A stretch of DNA of 58,788 bases from an uncultured Bacteroidales bacterium. Lineage in GTDB: Bacteria > Bacteroidota > Bacteroidia > Bacteroidales > Bacteroidaceae. The position numbers and the translations under genes are program-made. Below, piece by piece: positions 9,044-19,121 of this stretch. Within the stretch, counting starts at the first letter, position 1. Each line of letters opens with the position of its first letter. The stretch is taken from assembly GCA_902775385.1 (NCBI GenBank), contig CACYMI010000025.1, forward strand, positions 1 through 58,788. Reading direction: 5' to 3'. The notes below the pieces were generated by a model, which saw only the letters and a list, made by a program, of their open reading frames with translations, ran no database searches and was not told the DNA's origin.

Positions 9044-9468
9044 TTTTCTGGTTGTTTTTTCTGGAAATACTGTTTTATCTGCTTCAGGCTGGCTTTACCC
9101 TCGATGTAGATGAGGGTGAGGGCCTGTCCGTTGTTTCTGTAGAGGATGTAAGAATGCATACCTTTGCGCTGTGGCAACTCGTAGAAGCTGTGCGCTGAGG
9201 TTTCTTCTTGGGTTATAGCCTGTGCAGCATCTGTCTGAACTAATGACGTGATGCGCTGACGATCGGCAGCTGATGGATTCTTGATTTCCAGACTGTGGAA
9301 GAGACTTAGGTGGAAGTCTTTCAGCCTTTTGCCGCTCATTATTACCTCTGTGGCGTTTTTCCTTACTGCCAGTTCATCGAAGGCTGCTTGTATGGCCAAC
9401 CCCTTCTGTGCCTGCAAGCCAAGGTGCGGGCTCAGTATGATTAGTATAAGTGTGAGTATCTTTTTCAT
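9040..9468 (-). CDS. DUF6108-like small secreted protein
   Basis: A 142-aa protein with a signal peptide (MKKILTLILIILSPHLGLQAQ). Features such as KGLAIQAAFDE, SLFHSLEI, ILYRNNGQALTLIYIEGKAS and the closing KQIKQYF resemble the DUF6108 family of Bacteroidetes, whose function is unknown. It lies between the membrane protein of the sigma operon (6 bp gap) and the MG2-like gene (4 bp overlap), so it is part of that operon. In many Bacteroidetes similar small proteins sit beside ECF sigma factors, which suggests a role in envelope stress or signalling. Family assignment is from memory of the sequence pattern. Confidence 0.75.
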   Translation of the reverse strand: MKKILTLILIILSPHLGLQAQKGLAIQAAFDELAVRKNATEVIMSGKRLKDFHLSLFHSLEIKNPSAADRQRITSLVQTDAAQAITQEETSAHSFYELPQRKGMHSYILYRNNGQALTLIYIEGKASLKQIKQYFQKKQPEK

Positions 9469-9474
9469 GGGTTG

Positions 9475-9849
9475 TTATGGGTTGGTGGTTGAAAACATTT
9501 CTGTCAGCTGCTGTTCCATCAACTGGGTTGCATCGGCTTCGACGGTCTGACCGGCAATGCGCACGCTGCTGATGTCCTGCTGCTGGTGTTGGTGCCAGCC
9601 AAGGAATACTATGGCGCTTAGGCAGGCGGCAACGGCCAGCGCACGGAGGAAATATCCGGTGCGTGGGGGCTGCTGGGTCTTACAGACATCCAGGTAGGAG
9701 AGTGTGGCCCTAATCTCGTCGAAACGGGCATCCTGAGACTGGCTGGTACAAAGGAAACTACGCAGCTTCCTTTCCTCCTCCTCGGTGGTTTCTGCCAGGA
9801 AGTAACGTTCTGTCATTTCTTCCCAATAAGATAAGTCGTGCTGTGTCAT
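9475..9849 (-). CDS. Single-pass membrane protein, possible anti-sigma factor
   Basis: A 124-aa protein. The N-terminal ~65 residues are charged and helical (YWEEMTERYFLAETTEEEER), followed by one membrane segment at about residues 67-86 (LAVAACLSAIVFLGW) and a short periplasmic tail. This layout, and a 4-bp ATGA overlap with the upstream sigma factor gene, is what is expected for an anti-sigma factor. I see no zinc-binding HxxxCxxC (ZAS) motif and no FecR domain, so it would be an atypical short form. Role is inference from context. Confidence 0.7.
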   Translation of the reverse strand: MTQHDLSYWEEMTERYFLAETTEEEERKLRSFLCTSQSQDARFDEIRATLSYLDVCKTQQPPRTGYFLRALAVAACLSAIVFLGWHQHQQQDISSVRIAGQTVEADATQLMEQQLTEMFSTTNP

Positions 9850-10319
9850 TTCTTTGTTTTTTTATATGTTTCTCTGATTATGTTTCGAGCTCTGCTCAAC
9901 TGCATCCTGACGGCCGCTTCCTGCATCTTGAGGCTTTCTGCTATTTGTTTGTACGTTTCATCGTTGATGTCGTGCCTTGTGAGTATCTCCTTTTGGAGTG
10001 GTGTAAGTTGGTTTTCTATCAGTAGTTTTATTTGTTGGAATGTTTCCTGAGCGTCTGTATCGGGCGGCGACTGGACGATGTTGGTATTGTCGAGCGATAT
10101 CTGCGGGTGGGTTCTCTCTTTCCTCCAGATGCTTATCTGTCTGCGGTGCGTGGCGGTTGAGAGTAGCTTTTCTCCTTCGGTGGCCGACGCGGGGTCGTAT
10201 GGCCCTGCCCACAATTGGCAGAAGGCATCGTTGAGGGCGTCTTCTCCGGAATGAAAGTCTCCGTGCCGCAACCGTTGTTGCAGCTTCTGGTAGGCTCCTA
10301 TCAGGAAGTTTCTGCTCAT
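9846..10319 (-). CDS. ECF-type RNA polymerase sigma-70 factor
   Basis: A 157-aa sigma factor. Region 2 covers about residues 1-75 (ALNDAFCQLW, then the TATHRRQISIWRKER segment that resembles regions 2.3/2.4). Region 4 is at about 95-150 (LTPLQKEILTRHDINDETYK, AAVRMQLSRARNIIRE), with the typical helix-turn-helix. It directs transcription of a specific regulon, most simply its own operon. It is the first gene of a five-gene minus-strand cluster ending at 4525. A -7-like box lies about 84 nt upstream of the start. It is slightly shorter than usual ECF factors (about 170-190 aa) but region 2 and region 4 are both present. Confidence 0.88.
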   Translation of the reverse strand: MSRNFLIGAYQKLQQRLRHGDFHSGEDALNDAFCQLWAGPYDPASATEGEKLLSTATHRRQISIWRKERTHPQISLDNTNIVQSPPDTDAQETFQQIKLLIENQLTPLQKEILTRHDINDETYKQIAESLKMQEAAVRMQLSRARNIIRETYKKTKK

Positions 10320-10402
10320 CTTTTATGTACCGCTTTTTCTATAATAACGCACAACTTTTCTTTTTGTAACAGGGAAAGTGTGGTTTTTCTATAAAATGAC
10401 TC

Positions 10403-10410
10403 CAAAGGTA
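10403..10410 (-). promoter_or_regulatory. -7 box of the sigma factor operon
   Basis: On the minus strand it reads TACCTTTG, a match to the Bacteroidetes -7 consensus TAnnTTTG. I see no TTTG at the expected -33 distance, so it is a partial promoter match that may depend on an activator or on the encoded sigma factor. Confidence 0.5.
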
Positions 10411-10434
10411 TGTATTTCCTTGTAAACTTTACTG

Positions 10435-10466
10435 CCACACGTGGGAAATTTTGCTGCCACGTGTGG
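10435..10466. promoter_or_regulatory. Inverted repeat CCACACGTGG / CCACGTGTGG (candidate operator)
   Basis: CCACACGTGG (10435-10444) and its exact reverse complement CCACGTGTGG (10457-10466) are 12 bp apart; each contains the palindrome CACGTG. They sit between the divergent promoters of the sigma factor operon (minus) and the lipoate ligase gene (plus), where a shared regulator would bind. Confidence 0.55.
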
Positions 10467-10489
10467 AAAAGAATATTTTCAGGAAATAT

Positions 10490-10522
10490 TTTGGAGGGAA
10501 TACAACTTTTTTTATAAATTTG
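10490..10522 (+). promoter_or_regulatory. Promoter of the lipoate ligase gene
   Basis: TTTG (10490-10493), 21-nt spacer, TAAATTTG (10515-10522): an exact match to the Bacteroidetes housekeeping consensus. The -7 box ends only 8 nt before the ATG at 10531, so the transcript should be leaderless or nearly so. Confidence 0.75.
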
Positions 10523-10530
10523 CGGGCAAG

Positions 10531-11244
10531 ATGAAGTATATCTCACTACCTGCGAATCTGACGGAAGACACCCATTTGTCCTTCTTTCTGGCCATGGAGG
10601 AGTATGTGGCACGCTATATTGACGAGGACGACTGCTTCTTTATGTGGCAGGTGGAGCCCACCGTTATCTTCGGCAGGAATCAGGTAATGCGGAACGAGGT
10701 GAATGTGCCTTATTGCCGCGAGCATGGCATTGAGATCTTCAGGCGCAAAAGCGGCGGCGGTTGCGTCTATGCCGACAGGGACAACATTATGCTTTCCTTT
10801 ATCACCCGGGGCGACAATGTGCCGTTTACCTTCAACCGCTTTATGACGATGCTGATCTTCGTGCTGCGGAAACTGGGTGTTGAGGCGGTAGGAACCACGC
10901 ACAACGATGTGATGATTGGCGACCGTAAGGTGTGCGGAACGGCCTTCTATCAGTTGCCGGGGCGCAGTATCGTGCACAGTACGATGCTGTATGATACTAA
11001 CATGGAGCATATGCTGCATGCCATTACACCCTCGGCTGAGAAGCTGCGCAAGAACGGTGTGGAGAGTGTGCGCCAGCGCGTCACGTTCCTGAAGGAGTAC
11101 GTCAGCCTGAGCATCGGGGAACTGAAGGACTTCATTCGTCAGACACTCTGTCATGGGGAATTGCAACTGACCGGGGCTGATGTGGAGGGTATCCGTAGGA
11201 TTGAGCGTGAGTATCTGGATAAAGCGTTCATCCAGCGGATGTAG
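10531..11244 (+). CDS. lplA: Lipoate-protein ligase
   Basis: A 237-aa enzyme of the BPL/LplA superfamily that attaches lipoate to carrier proteins. Visible motifs are FRRKSGGGCVYAD (lipoyl-AMP binding RRxxGGGxVY) and HNDVMIGDRKVCGTAFYQ with the catalytic lysine in KVCGTA. It lacks the C-terminal accessory domain of the E. coli enzyme, as many Bacteroidetes versions do. The start is ATG 10531: it begins the conserved MKYISLP segment and lies just after a promoter, whereas the longer open frame from 10441 would include promoter sequence. It directly precedes the glycine cleavage genes; its probable client is GcvH, whose lipoyl lysine is encoded 2 kb downstream. Confidence 0.9.
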   Translation: MKYISLPANLTEDTHLSFFLAMEEYVARYIDEDDCFFMWQVEPTVIFGRNQVMRNEVNVPYCREHGIEIFRRKSGGGCVYADRDNIMLSFITRGDNVPFTFNRFMTMLIFVLRKLGVEAVGTTHNDVMIGDRKVCGTAFYQLPGRSIVHSTMLYDTNMEHMLHAITPSAEKLRKNGVESVRQRVTFLKEYVSLSIGELKDFIRQTLCHGELQLTGADVEGIRRIEREYLDKAFIQRM

Positions 11245-11348
11245 GGAGCCCGGCGGGGGCGGTTAAAAGATTAAAAGATTAAAAACCCTCAACCGTAAAC
11301 TAACAATTCGTTAACTGAAATAAAAACCTTAAATAGTAACAATAAATA

Positions 11349-12422
11349 ATGAAGAGAACTTGTCTTTATGAAAAGCATGTGGCACTGGGTGCCCTGATTT
11401 CGCCGTTCGGCGGTTTTGAAATGCCTATTCAGTATGCGGGCATTACCCCTGAGCATATGGCTGTACGCGAGAAAGTAGGTGTCTTTGACGTCTCTCACAT
11501 GGGTGAGGTGACCTTTAAGGGCAAGGATGCCGAGCGTTATGTGCAACATATCTTTACCAATGACATCGCAGGTGCGCCTGCGGGTAAGATATACTATGGT
11601 ATGATGTGCTATGAGAACGGCGGCACGGTGGATGACCTGCTGGTGTACAAGATGGGGGAGAATGACTTCTTCCTGGTTATCAACGCGGCCAATATTGATA
11701 AGGACTGGGCGTGGATGCAGGAGAATGCCAAGGGCTTCGACATCGACTTGCAGAACCGCTCGGACTTCTACGGTCAGATTGCCGTTCAGGGACCGGATGC
11801 GGAGAAGACAGTTGAGCAGGTGCTGGGGCTGAAATGCTCGGAGCTGACGTTCTATACCGTTAAGACCATTGGCGATGTGATTGTCAGTCGTACAGGCTAT
11901 ACGGGCGAGGACGGATTTGAGATCTATGCCTCTCATGCCTATATTCAGGAGTGTTGGGACAAGCTGATAGCGGCTGGTGTTCAGCCTTGCGGTCTGGGTT
12001 GCCGTGACACGCTCCGCTTTGAGGTGGGTCTGCCCTTGTACGGCGACGAGCTTTCAGAGGAGATTACTCCCATTATGGCTGGCTTGGGCATCTTTGTGAA
12101 GCTGGACAAGCAGGAGTTTATCGGCAAGGAGGCGCTGGCTAAGCAGAAGGCTGAGGGGCCTGCCCGTAAGATTGTGGGCATAGAACTGGCTGACAAGGCT
12201 ATCCCCCGTCACGGCTATCCCGTACTGAACATGCAGGGCGAGACGATTGGCGAGGTGACAACAGGCTATCATACCCTCTCTACGGACAAGAGTGTGTGCA
12301 TGGCGCTGATTGATGCCCAGTACGCTAAGCTGGATACCGAGGTGCAGATACAGATTCGCAAGAAGGTGTTCCCCGGCAAGACGGTAAAGAAGCAGTTCTA
12401 TAATAAGAGCTATAAGAAGTGA
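11349..12422 (+). CDS. gcvT: Glycine cleavage system T protein (aminomethyltransferase)
   Basis: A 357-aa enzyme that moves the aminomethyl carbon from lipoylated GcvH to tetrahydrofolate and releases ammonia. N-terminal GALISPFGGFEMPIQYAGI, VGVFDVSHMGEV and the folate-binding SRTGYTGEDGFEIY segment (with the conserved Asp/Glu pair) are all present, as is the C-terminal barrel domain. Length is normal for the family. The 104-bp gap to lplA contains TTAAAAGA tandem copies and no clear promoter or glycine riboswitch, so it may be transcribed from the lplA promoter. Its stop is followed immediately by a GC-rich palindromic element. Confidence 0.96.
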   Translation: MKRTCLYEKHVALGALISPFGGFEMPIQYAGITPEHMAVREKVGVFDVSHMGEVTFKGKDAERYVQHIFTNDIAGAPAGKIYYGMMCYENGGTVDDLLVYKMGENDFFLVINAANIDKDWAWMQENAKGFDIDLQNRSDFYGQIAVQGPDAEKTVEQVLGLKCSELTFYTVKTIGDVIVSRTGYTGEDGFEIYASHAYIQECWDKLIAAGVQPCGLGCRDTLRFEVGLPLYGDELSEEITPIMAGLGIFVKLDKQEFIGKEALAKQKAEGPARKIVGIELADKAIPRHGYPVLNMQGETIGEVTTGYHTLSTDKSVCMALIDAQYAKLDTEVQIQIRKKVFPGKTVKKQFYNKSYKK

Positions 12423-12538
12423 CCCCCCTCCGTCTTATGCCCTCCGTCGCGAATGGGGATTCGCTCCCCTTTGTGGGGCCGAAAGCACATTTAGTGCTTT
12501 CTCTAAAGACCCCAGTCGCCCGAGGGGGAGGGCTCTTT
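12423..12538. repeat. GC-rich palindromic repeat element between gcvT and gcvH
   Basis: A run of small hairpins: GCGAAT/ATTCGC, CCCC/GGGG, and an 8-bp perfect stem GAAAGCAC/GTGCTTTC with 5-nt loop at 12481-12501. It is flanked by CCCCCCTCC at the left and GAGGGGGAGGG at the right. It has no coding sequence of its own. It resembles the elements found in genes at 3863-3980 and 16074-16103. It lies inside the gcv cluster without disrupting any gene. Confidence 0.55.
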
Positions 12539-12583
12539 AATTCAAAATTCAAAATTCAAAATTCAAGAATCAAAGTTCAAATA
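12539..12583. repeat. AATTCAAA short tandem repeat
   Basis: About five head-to-tail copies of AATTCAAA, the last ones degenerate, directly after the palindromic element and about 45 bp before gcvH. Confidence 0.8.
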
Positions 12584-12628
12584 AGCTATTCGGCTAATAA
12601 AATAACAAAAAAACAAACTCAAGAAAAT

Positions 12629-13012
12629 ATGGCAAAAGTAATTGAAGGACTCTACTATAGCGAGTCACACGAGTATGTGAAGGTGGATGGTAACGTAGGT
12701 TACATTGGTATTACGGATTATGCTCAGCATGCGTTAGGCAATGTGGTTTATGTGGACCTGCCCGATGTGGACGATGAGGTAACCGCAGGTGAGGAATTCG
12801 GCGCAGTGGAGAGTGTGAAGGCTGCCAGCGATATCATCTCGCCTGTCAGCGGAACCATCATTGAGGTGAACGAGGCATTGGATGATGAGCCTGAGCTGCT
12901 GAACAAGGATGCCTTCGGAAACTGGATTATCAAGGTTGAGCTCTCAGACAAGGGCGAGCTGGACGGCCTGATGGATGCCAAGGCTTACGAGGCGTTTTGT
13001 GAAAACGCATAA
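12629..13012 (+). CDS. gcvH: Glycine cleavage system H protein
   Basis: A 127-aa lipoyl carrier that shuttles the aminomethyl group between GcvP and GcvT and is re-oxidised by Lpd. The lipoylation lysine is in VESVKAASDI, the universal GcvH motif. The start is ATG 12629 (MAKVIEGLYYSESHEYVKV); the upstream 70 codons of open frame are only translated repeat. Length matches the family. It is expressed with gcvPA (27 bp downstream). Confidence 0.97.
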   Translation: MAKVIEGLYYSESHEYVKVDGNVGYIGITDYAQHALGNVVYVDLPDVDDEVTAGEEFGAVESVKAASDIISPVSGTIIEVNEALDDEPELLNKDAFGNWIIKVELSDKGELDGLMDAKAYEAFCENA

Positions 13013-13039
13013 TTCACGACTCATAAATAACGGAGAATA

Positions 13040-14353
13040 ATGTTTAAATACTTTCCTCATACCGATGCCGACCTTCAGGCGATGTTCCGGAAGGTGGGCA
13101 TCAAGAGTCTTGACGACCTCTATGCCGAGGTTCCCGGGCAGATTCGCTTCCGTGGCGAATACCAGCTGCCCGGGGAGATGAGCGAGATGGAGGTGCGTCA
13201 GCTCTTTGACAAGCTGGGCGCTGAGAACAAACAGCTGACCTGCTTTGCCGGTGCCGGTGTATATGACCATTATACGCCAAGTGCTATTCCGCAGTTGCTG
13301 AGCCGTTCTGAGTTCCTGACCAGCTATACGCCGTATCAGGCAGAGATCTCGCAGGGTACGCTGCACTATATCTTTGAGTACCAGAGCATGATGGCTGAAC
13401 TGACCGGGATGGACATCAGCAATGCCTCGATGTACGATGGAAGCACCGCTACGGCAGAGGCTGTGATGATGGCTGTGGCAGCGGGTAAGAAGCAGAATAA
13501 GGTGCTGGTGAGTGAGACCATCGACCCCAAGGTGCTGGCCGTTGTGAAGACGTATGCTCACTTTCATGGCATAAAGATAGAGATGATTCCTGCCAAGGAT
13601 GGTGTGACCGATCTCTCAACTCTCAACTCTCAACTCTCAACTGATGTTGCCGGCGTGCTGGTACAGCAACCTAACTTCTACGGTATCGTAGAGGATTACG
13701 GGGGCTTTGCCGATGCCTGCCACAATCAGAAGGCACTCTTCATCATGAACAGCGTGGCTGCCGACCTGGCTGTGCTGAAGACCCCGGGCGAGTGGGGCGC
13801 GGATATTGCGGTGGGCGATGGCCAGAGTCTTGGCATTCCCATGCAATGGGGCGGTCCTTATGTGGGCTATATGTGCTGTACGGAGAAACTGATCCGCAAG
13901 ATGCCGGGGCGTATCGTCGGCATGACACAGGATAACCGCGGCCAGCGTGCTTTCGTGCTTACGCTGCAGGCCCGTGAGCAGCATATCCGTCGTCAGAAGG
14001 CTACCAGCAACATCTGCTCTAACCAGAGTCTGATGGCGCTATGGGCAACTGTCTATATGTCCCTTATGGGTAAGCAGGGCTTGAAGGAGGCTGCCGAGCT
14101 TTCATATGCCGGCGCTCATTACCTGTGCGACGAGCTAGTGAAGACGGGCAAGTTCACGCTTGCCTATAATCAGCCGTTCTTTAACGAGTTTGTGGTTCGC
14201 TATAGCGGAGACGTGGATGCCTTGCAGAAGCGTCTTACCGAAAACGGTATCTTTGGCGGTATTAAACTGGATGCCGACAAACTGATGTTTGCCGTTACCG
14301 AGAAGCGTACGAAGGAGGAAGTTGATAACCTTGTAAAAATGGCTGCCTTATGA
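13040..14353 (+). CDS. gcvPA: Glycine dehydrogenase (decarboxylating) subunit 1
   Basis: A 437-aa N-terminal half of the P protein, a PLP-dependent decarboxylase in two-subunit form. Conserved parts: [51 protein letters not shown] and [13 protein letters not shown]. The repeat TCTCAAC x4 (13614-13641) is translated in frame as [10 protein letters not shown] at about residues 193-202, a place where family members have a short loop. The gene overlaps gcvPB by 4 bp (ATGA), so the two subunits are coupled. Confidence 0.96.
   Translation: MFKYFPHTDADLQAMFRKVGIKSLDDLYAEVPGQIRFRGEYQLPGEMSEMEVRQLFDKLGAENKQLTCFAGAGVYDHYTPSAIPQLLSRSEFLTSYTPYQAEISQGTLHYIFEYQSMMAELTGMDISNASMYDGSTATAEAVMMAVAAGKKQNKVLVSETIDPKVLAVVKTYAHFHGIKIEMIPAKDGVTDLSTLNSQLSTDVAGVLVQQPNFYGIVEDYGGFADACHNQKALFIMNSVAADLAVLKTPGEWGADIAVGDGQSLGIPMQWGGPYVGYMCCTEKLIRKMPGRIVGMTQDNRGQRAFVLTLQAREQHIRRQKATSNICSNQSLMALWATVYMSLMGKQGLKEAAELSYAGAHYLCDELVKTGKFTLAYNQPFFNEFVVRYSGDVDALQKRLTENGIFGGIKLDADKLMFAVTEKRTKEEVDNLVKMAAL
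13614..13641. repeat. TCTCAAC x4 heptamer repeat within gcvPA
   Basis: Four exact head-to-tail copies. Because 7 is not a multiple of 3, the repeat cycles through all frames; on this strand none is a stop. It encodes [10 protein letters not shown], identical to the peptide made from the copy in lpdA. Confidence 0.9.
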
Positions 14354-15765
14354 ATAACAGATTATACGGAAATTTGATTTTCGAGCTGTCGCAGGAGGGG
14401 AGAAGCGGTTATTCTCTTCCTAAGAATCAGTATGGCAGCTATAGCGTTCCTGCGGAACTTCGCAGAAAGGAGGATGCCGCGCTGCCTGAGTGCGACGAGA
14501 TGACGGTGGTACGGCACTATACCAACCTGAGTGCCGATAACTTCGGTGTGGACAACGGTTTCTACCCCCTGGGGTCCTGTACGATGAAGTACAACCCCAA
14601 GATTAACGAGGAGGTGGCTGCATTGCCGCAGTTCGCCAACCTGCATCCCCTTCAGCCCGCGGAGACTACGCAGGGTGCGGAAGAGGTTTGCCGGCAGTTG
14701 TGCAAATCGCTCTGCGAACTGACGGGCCTGTATGCCTTCACGCTGAAACCCTTTGCCGGAGCCCATGGCGAGCTGACAGGTCTGATGGTTATCAAGAAGT
14801 ATCATGAGAACAGAGGAGATGAGGCGCGCCGTCTGGTTATCGTGCCGGATTCCGCTCACGGAACCAACCCCGCCAGCGCTGCTGTATGCGGACTGGAAAT
14901 AGTAGAGGTGAAGTCGTTGGGCGACGGTACCGTGGATGTGGAGGCTCTGAAGGAACTGTTGGCACAGCATGGCTCGGAAATTGCCGCCATGATGATGACC
15001 AATCCCAACACGTTGGGACTCTTTGAAAAGCAGATTCCAGAGATTGAGAAACAGGTGCATGCCGCAGGTGGCCTGATGTACTACGATGGTGCCAATCTGA
15101 ATCCTATGTTGGGTGCAGCCCGTCCTGGTGATATGGGATTTGATGTGATGCACATCAATCTGCACAAGACGTTCTCCACTCCTCACGGAGGCGGCGGACC
15201 GGGTGCCGGCCCTGTCGGGGTAAGAAAAGGCTTGGAGGGCTTCTTCCCCGAGGTTTCGCCCTATCACGGAAACTTTGCGGTAGCTATGCGCGCGTATGCG
15301 TACATTCTCTCATTAGGTCGCGAGAATATCAAGCTGGTAGGGCCCTTGGCCACATTGAACGCCAACTATATCAAGGAAAGTCTGAAGGATGTTTATGAGT
15401 TGCCCATTGACGGGCTGTGCAAGCATGAGTTTGTGTTTGACGGCCTGAAGGACAAGAGTACCGGGGTAACCACTATGGATGTGGCCAAGCGCCTGCTGGA
15501 TTACGGCTATCATGCCCCCACCATCTACTTCCCCTTGCTGTTCCATGAGAGCCTGATGATTGAGCCTACGGAGAATGAGTCCAAGGAGACGATTGACGGC
15601 TTTATCGCGGTAATGCGCAAGATTGCCCAGGAAGCCAAGGAGAATCCGGATGAGGTGAAGTCTGCTCCGCATCTCACACCCATTGGTCGTGTGGATGACG
15701 TGCTGGCTGCCAAGCATCCGATAGTGACTTTCCGTCAATTGAAGAATGAAATAATGAAAGATTGA
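14350..15765 (+). CDS. gcvPB: Glycine dehydrogenase (decarboxylating) subunit 2
   Basis: A 471-aa C-terminal half of the glycine cleavage P protein. It carries the PLP-binding lysine in [20 protein letters not shown]. Other conserved parts are [37 protein letters not shown] and the C-terminal [10 protein letters not shown]. Length is typical. Start ATG 14350 overlaps the gcvPA stop. It forms the catalytic heterotetramer with GcvPA in the cytoplasm. Confidence 0.97.
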   Translation: MNNRLYGNLIFELSQEGRSGYSLPKNQYGSYSVPAELRRKEDAALPECDEMTVVRHYTNLSADNFGVDNGFYPLGSCTMKYNPKINEEVAALPQFANLHPLQPAETTQGAEEVCRQLCKSLCELTGLYAFTLKPFAGAHGELTGLMVIKKYHENRGDEARRLVIVPDSAHGTNPASAAVCGLEIVEVKSLGDGTVDVEALKELLAQHGSEIAAMMMTNPNTLGLFEKQIPEIEKQVHAAGGLMYYDGANLNPMLGAARPGDMGFDVMHINLHKTFSTPHGGGGPGAGPVGVRKGLEGFFPEVSPYHGNFAVAMRAYAYILSLGRENIKLVGPLATLNANYIKESLKDVYELPIDGLCKHEFVFDGLKDKSTGVTTMDVAKRLLDYGYHAPTIYFPLLFHESLMIEPTENESKETIDGFIAVMRKIAQEAKENPDEVKSAPHLTPIGRVDDVLAAKHPIVTFRQLKNEIMKD

Positions 15766-15769
15766 GAAA

Positions 15770-17026
<1,257 letters not shown>

Positions 17027-17046
17027 CATTATATGTATTTTACGAT

Positions 17047-19059
17047 ATGGTAAGGAAATTTTTCATTGCTATCTTTCTTGGCTCCGCCATGACGGGCGGA
17101 ACCCTTGCCCAGGATGTGCTGGATAATGTGAATCTGTACATCGGTACGGCCAATGACTACGGACAGATGTCTCCCGGTGCCTGTGTGCCGTACAGTCAGA
17201 TTCAGGTTTGCCCCGACAGTAAGCCTCGTCAGCACCCCGGTTATGATTATGAGGTTTCCCGGATTTCCGGATTCAGCATTAACCGTCTCTCCGGAGTGGG
17301 CGGTAGCGGCTGTGGCGGCAATGTGTCACTGATGCCTGACGAGACAGGTGAGGATGTGCGCCTGATTAAAAGCACAGAGCAGGCGACTCCCGGCTATTAC
17401 AGCGTGCAGCTGAGTAACGGCGTGTGGTTTACAGCCACGGCTAACAGACGTATGGCTGTGGAGCGTTTTTCTTTCCCCTCTGCCGGGAAGGCGGTATTGC
17501 TCTTGAACCCGGGAACGGCATTCGATAAAGTGTATAAGTCATCCTTTCGCAAGACTGGTGAGAACGTGGGGCAGGGATATATTGACTGTGCCAACACTTG
17601 CCGGCGCGGTAATTATCACTTGCATTACAGACTCTATACCTCTGCTCCATTTGAGATGCAGGAGCTGGAGGACGGCAGGAAGAAACTTACCTTCCCTGAT
17701 CTGTCAGCCCGTTATGTGGAGGTGCGTATTGTGGTTTCCACAGGCCTTGAGGAGGAATTAAATGCGATGAAGGAGTCCGATGTGTGGAGGGCGGATTTCC
17801 TTTCTATAGTTGAGCAGGCGAAGCGCCAGTGGCGTCAGCTGCTCTCATCGGTGAAGGTGGAGGGTGGAACCGAAGACCAGCGTACCATTTTCTATACATC
17901 CCTGTACCGTACCTTCCACAGTCCCTTCCAGGTTACCGACCGGTTTATGAAACATTATATGGGCACGGATGGCAAGCAGTACGAGGCTAAGGACTTCACC
18001 TACTACAGCTCCTGGTCTTTGTGGGATACCTATCGTACCAAGTTCCCGCTGATAACTTTGCTGGATTCCCGCAGGTCTAGTGACATGATGCAGTCGCTCT
18101 CTACCTTATATATAACAGGCAAGAAGGACTGGAGTACGCAGTATGAGTGTGTGCCTACCGTCCGTACGGAGCATGCTATCGCTACCTTGCTGGACGCATA
18201 CCGTCAGGGTATCAGTATCCCGAATCTGCGTGACGCTTATCCTGGTATGGTGGAAGAGGTGAAACGACTTTCGCTGAAGAGTCCCGACCAGTGCCTGGAG
18301 GCTGCCGGCGATTTCTGGGCGTTGGGCCAGCTGGCCGGCGAGTTGGGAATGACGGATGATTCGCAGAAGTGGACGGCCCGGGGTGAGGAAATCTTCGACA
18401 GTATCTGGCCGCGTGAGTTCCAGAAGATTGACGAATCTTTCCTGAAGATGCGTGGTAACGGCTTGTACCAAGGTACGCGCTGGCAGTACCGTTGGGGGGC
18501 TCCCATGTTCCTGGACCGTATGATAAGTATGGTGGGTAAGAAGGAACTGGGTCAGGAGCTGGTTACCTTCTTTGAGAAGGAATTGTATAATCAGGGTAAT
18601 GAGCCTGATATTCATGTGCCTTTCCTCTTTGCCCGTCTCGGAATGCCGGAAAGGACAGGACTTACCGTCCGGCCCCTGGCCACAGAGGTTGTTACCCATC
18701 GCTATGGCGGCAACGATGCCTATCCGACGCCCTGGGTGGGATGTGCCTTCGTGAATGCTCCACGGGGCTATGCGCCTGAGATGGATGAGGATGACGGTGC
18801 CATGAGTGCCTGGTATGTCTTTGCCAGCATAGGTCTGTATCCTCTGGTGGTGGGTGAGGCACAATATGAGGTATTCTCGCCTCTCTTTGATAAGGTTACG
18901 ATGCGTTTAGGTGATAAGGATGTTGTTATCAGCACCAAGGGGCGCATTAACAAGAACCAACCGTTGAGGTATGCCACATGGAACGGCAGGAGACTTCAGA
19001 ATTGGCGCATTGCTGTCAGTGAACTGAAGAAGGGCGGCCACCTGGTATTTGAGTATTAG
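17047..19059 (+). CDS. GH92-family mannosidase-like protein with Gln at the acid position
   Basis: A 670-aa protein with a signal peptide (MVRKFFIAIFLGSAMTGGTLAQ) and no lipobox. GH92 motifs: VNLYIGTANDYGQMSPGA, HPGYDYE, GVGGSGCGGNVSLMPD, YSSWSLWDTYRTKFPL, GNEPDIHVPFLFA, GGNDA and MDEDDGAMSAWY. The segment that carries the general acid (EGN.WQY in active alpha-mannosidases, Glu533 in BT3990) here reads YQGTRWQYRW, with Gln475. Asp580/Asp582 remain. In GH92 this Glu-to-Gln change is known from an enzyme that cleaves mannose-1-phospho-6-mannose, where the phosphate leaving group needs no acid. A mannosyl-phosphodiesterase role is therefore the best guess, or a non-catalytic role. It starts 20 bp after lpdA but is functionally unrelated to it. 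Confidence 0.9.
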   Translation: MVRKFFIAIFLGSAMTGGTLAQDVLDNVNLYIGTANDYGQMSPGACVPYSQIQVCPDSKPRQHPGYDYEVSRISGFSINRLSGVGGSGCGGNVSLMPDETGEDVRLIKSTEQATPGYYSVQLSNGVWFTATANRRMAVERFSFPSAGKAVLLLNPGTAFDKVYKSSFRKTGENVGQGYIDCANTCRRGNYHLHYRLYTSAPFEMQELEDGRKKLTFPDLSARYVEVRIVVSTGLEEELNAMKESDVWRADFLSIVEQAKRQWRQLLSSVKVEGGTEDQRTIFYTSLYRTFHSPFQVTDRFMKHYMGTDGKQYEAKDFTYYSSWSLWDTYRTKFPLITLLDSRRSSDMMQSLSTLYITGKKDWSTQYECVPTVRTEHAIATLLDAYRQGISIPNLRDAYPGMVEEVKRLSLKSPDQCLEAAGDFWALGQLAGELGMTDDSQKWTARGEEIFDSIWPREFQKIDESFLKMRGNGLYQGTRWQYRWGAPMFLDRMISMVGKKELGQELVTFFEKELYNQGNEPDIHVPFLFARLGMPERTGLTVRPLATEVVTHRYGGNDAYPTPWVGCAFVNAPRGYAPEMDEDDGAMSAWYVFASIGLYPLVVGEAQYEVFSPLFDKVTMRLGDKDVVISTKGRINKNQPLRYATWNGRRLQNWRIAVSELKKGGHLVFEY

Positions 19060-19080
19060 ACTGCTAAGCATAATGGCATA

Positions 19081-19116
19081 AAAAAACATGGGCGCGGATT
19101 TGCGTCCATGTTTTTT
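19081..19116. terminator. Bidirectional intrinsic terminator
   Basis: 15-bp stem (19081-19095 with 19102-19116, one G-T wobble) with an A-run on one side and a T-run on the other. It can end the GH92 transcript on the plus strand and the tyrS/tRNA-Gln transcript on the minus strand. Confidence 0.85.
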
Positions 19117-19121
19117 TGGGG

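Noticed and set aside
11245..11348. Glycine riboswitch before gcvT
   Set aside because: The gap is only 104 bp, A-rich with tandem TTAAAAGA, and shows none of the conserved glycine-aptamer core.
14362..15267. 301-aa antisense frame in gcvPB
   Set aside because: Shadow of a strongly conserved enzyme; no features of its own.
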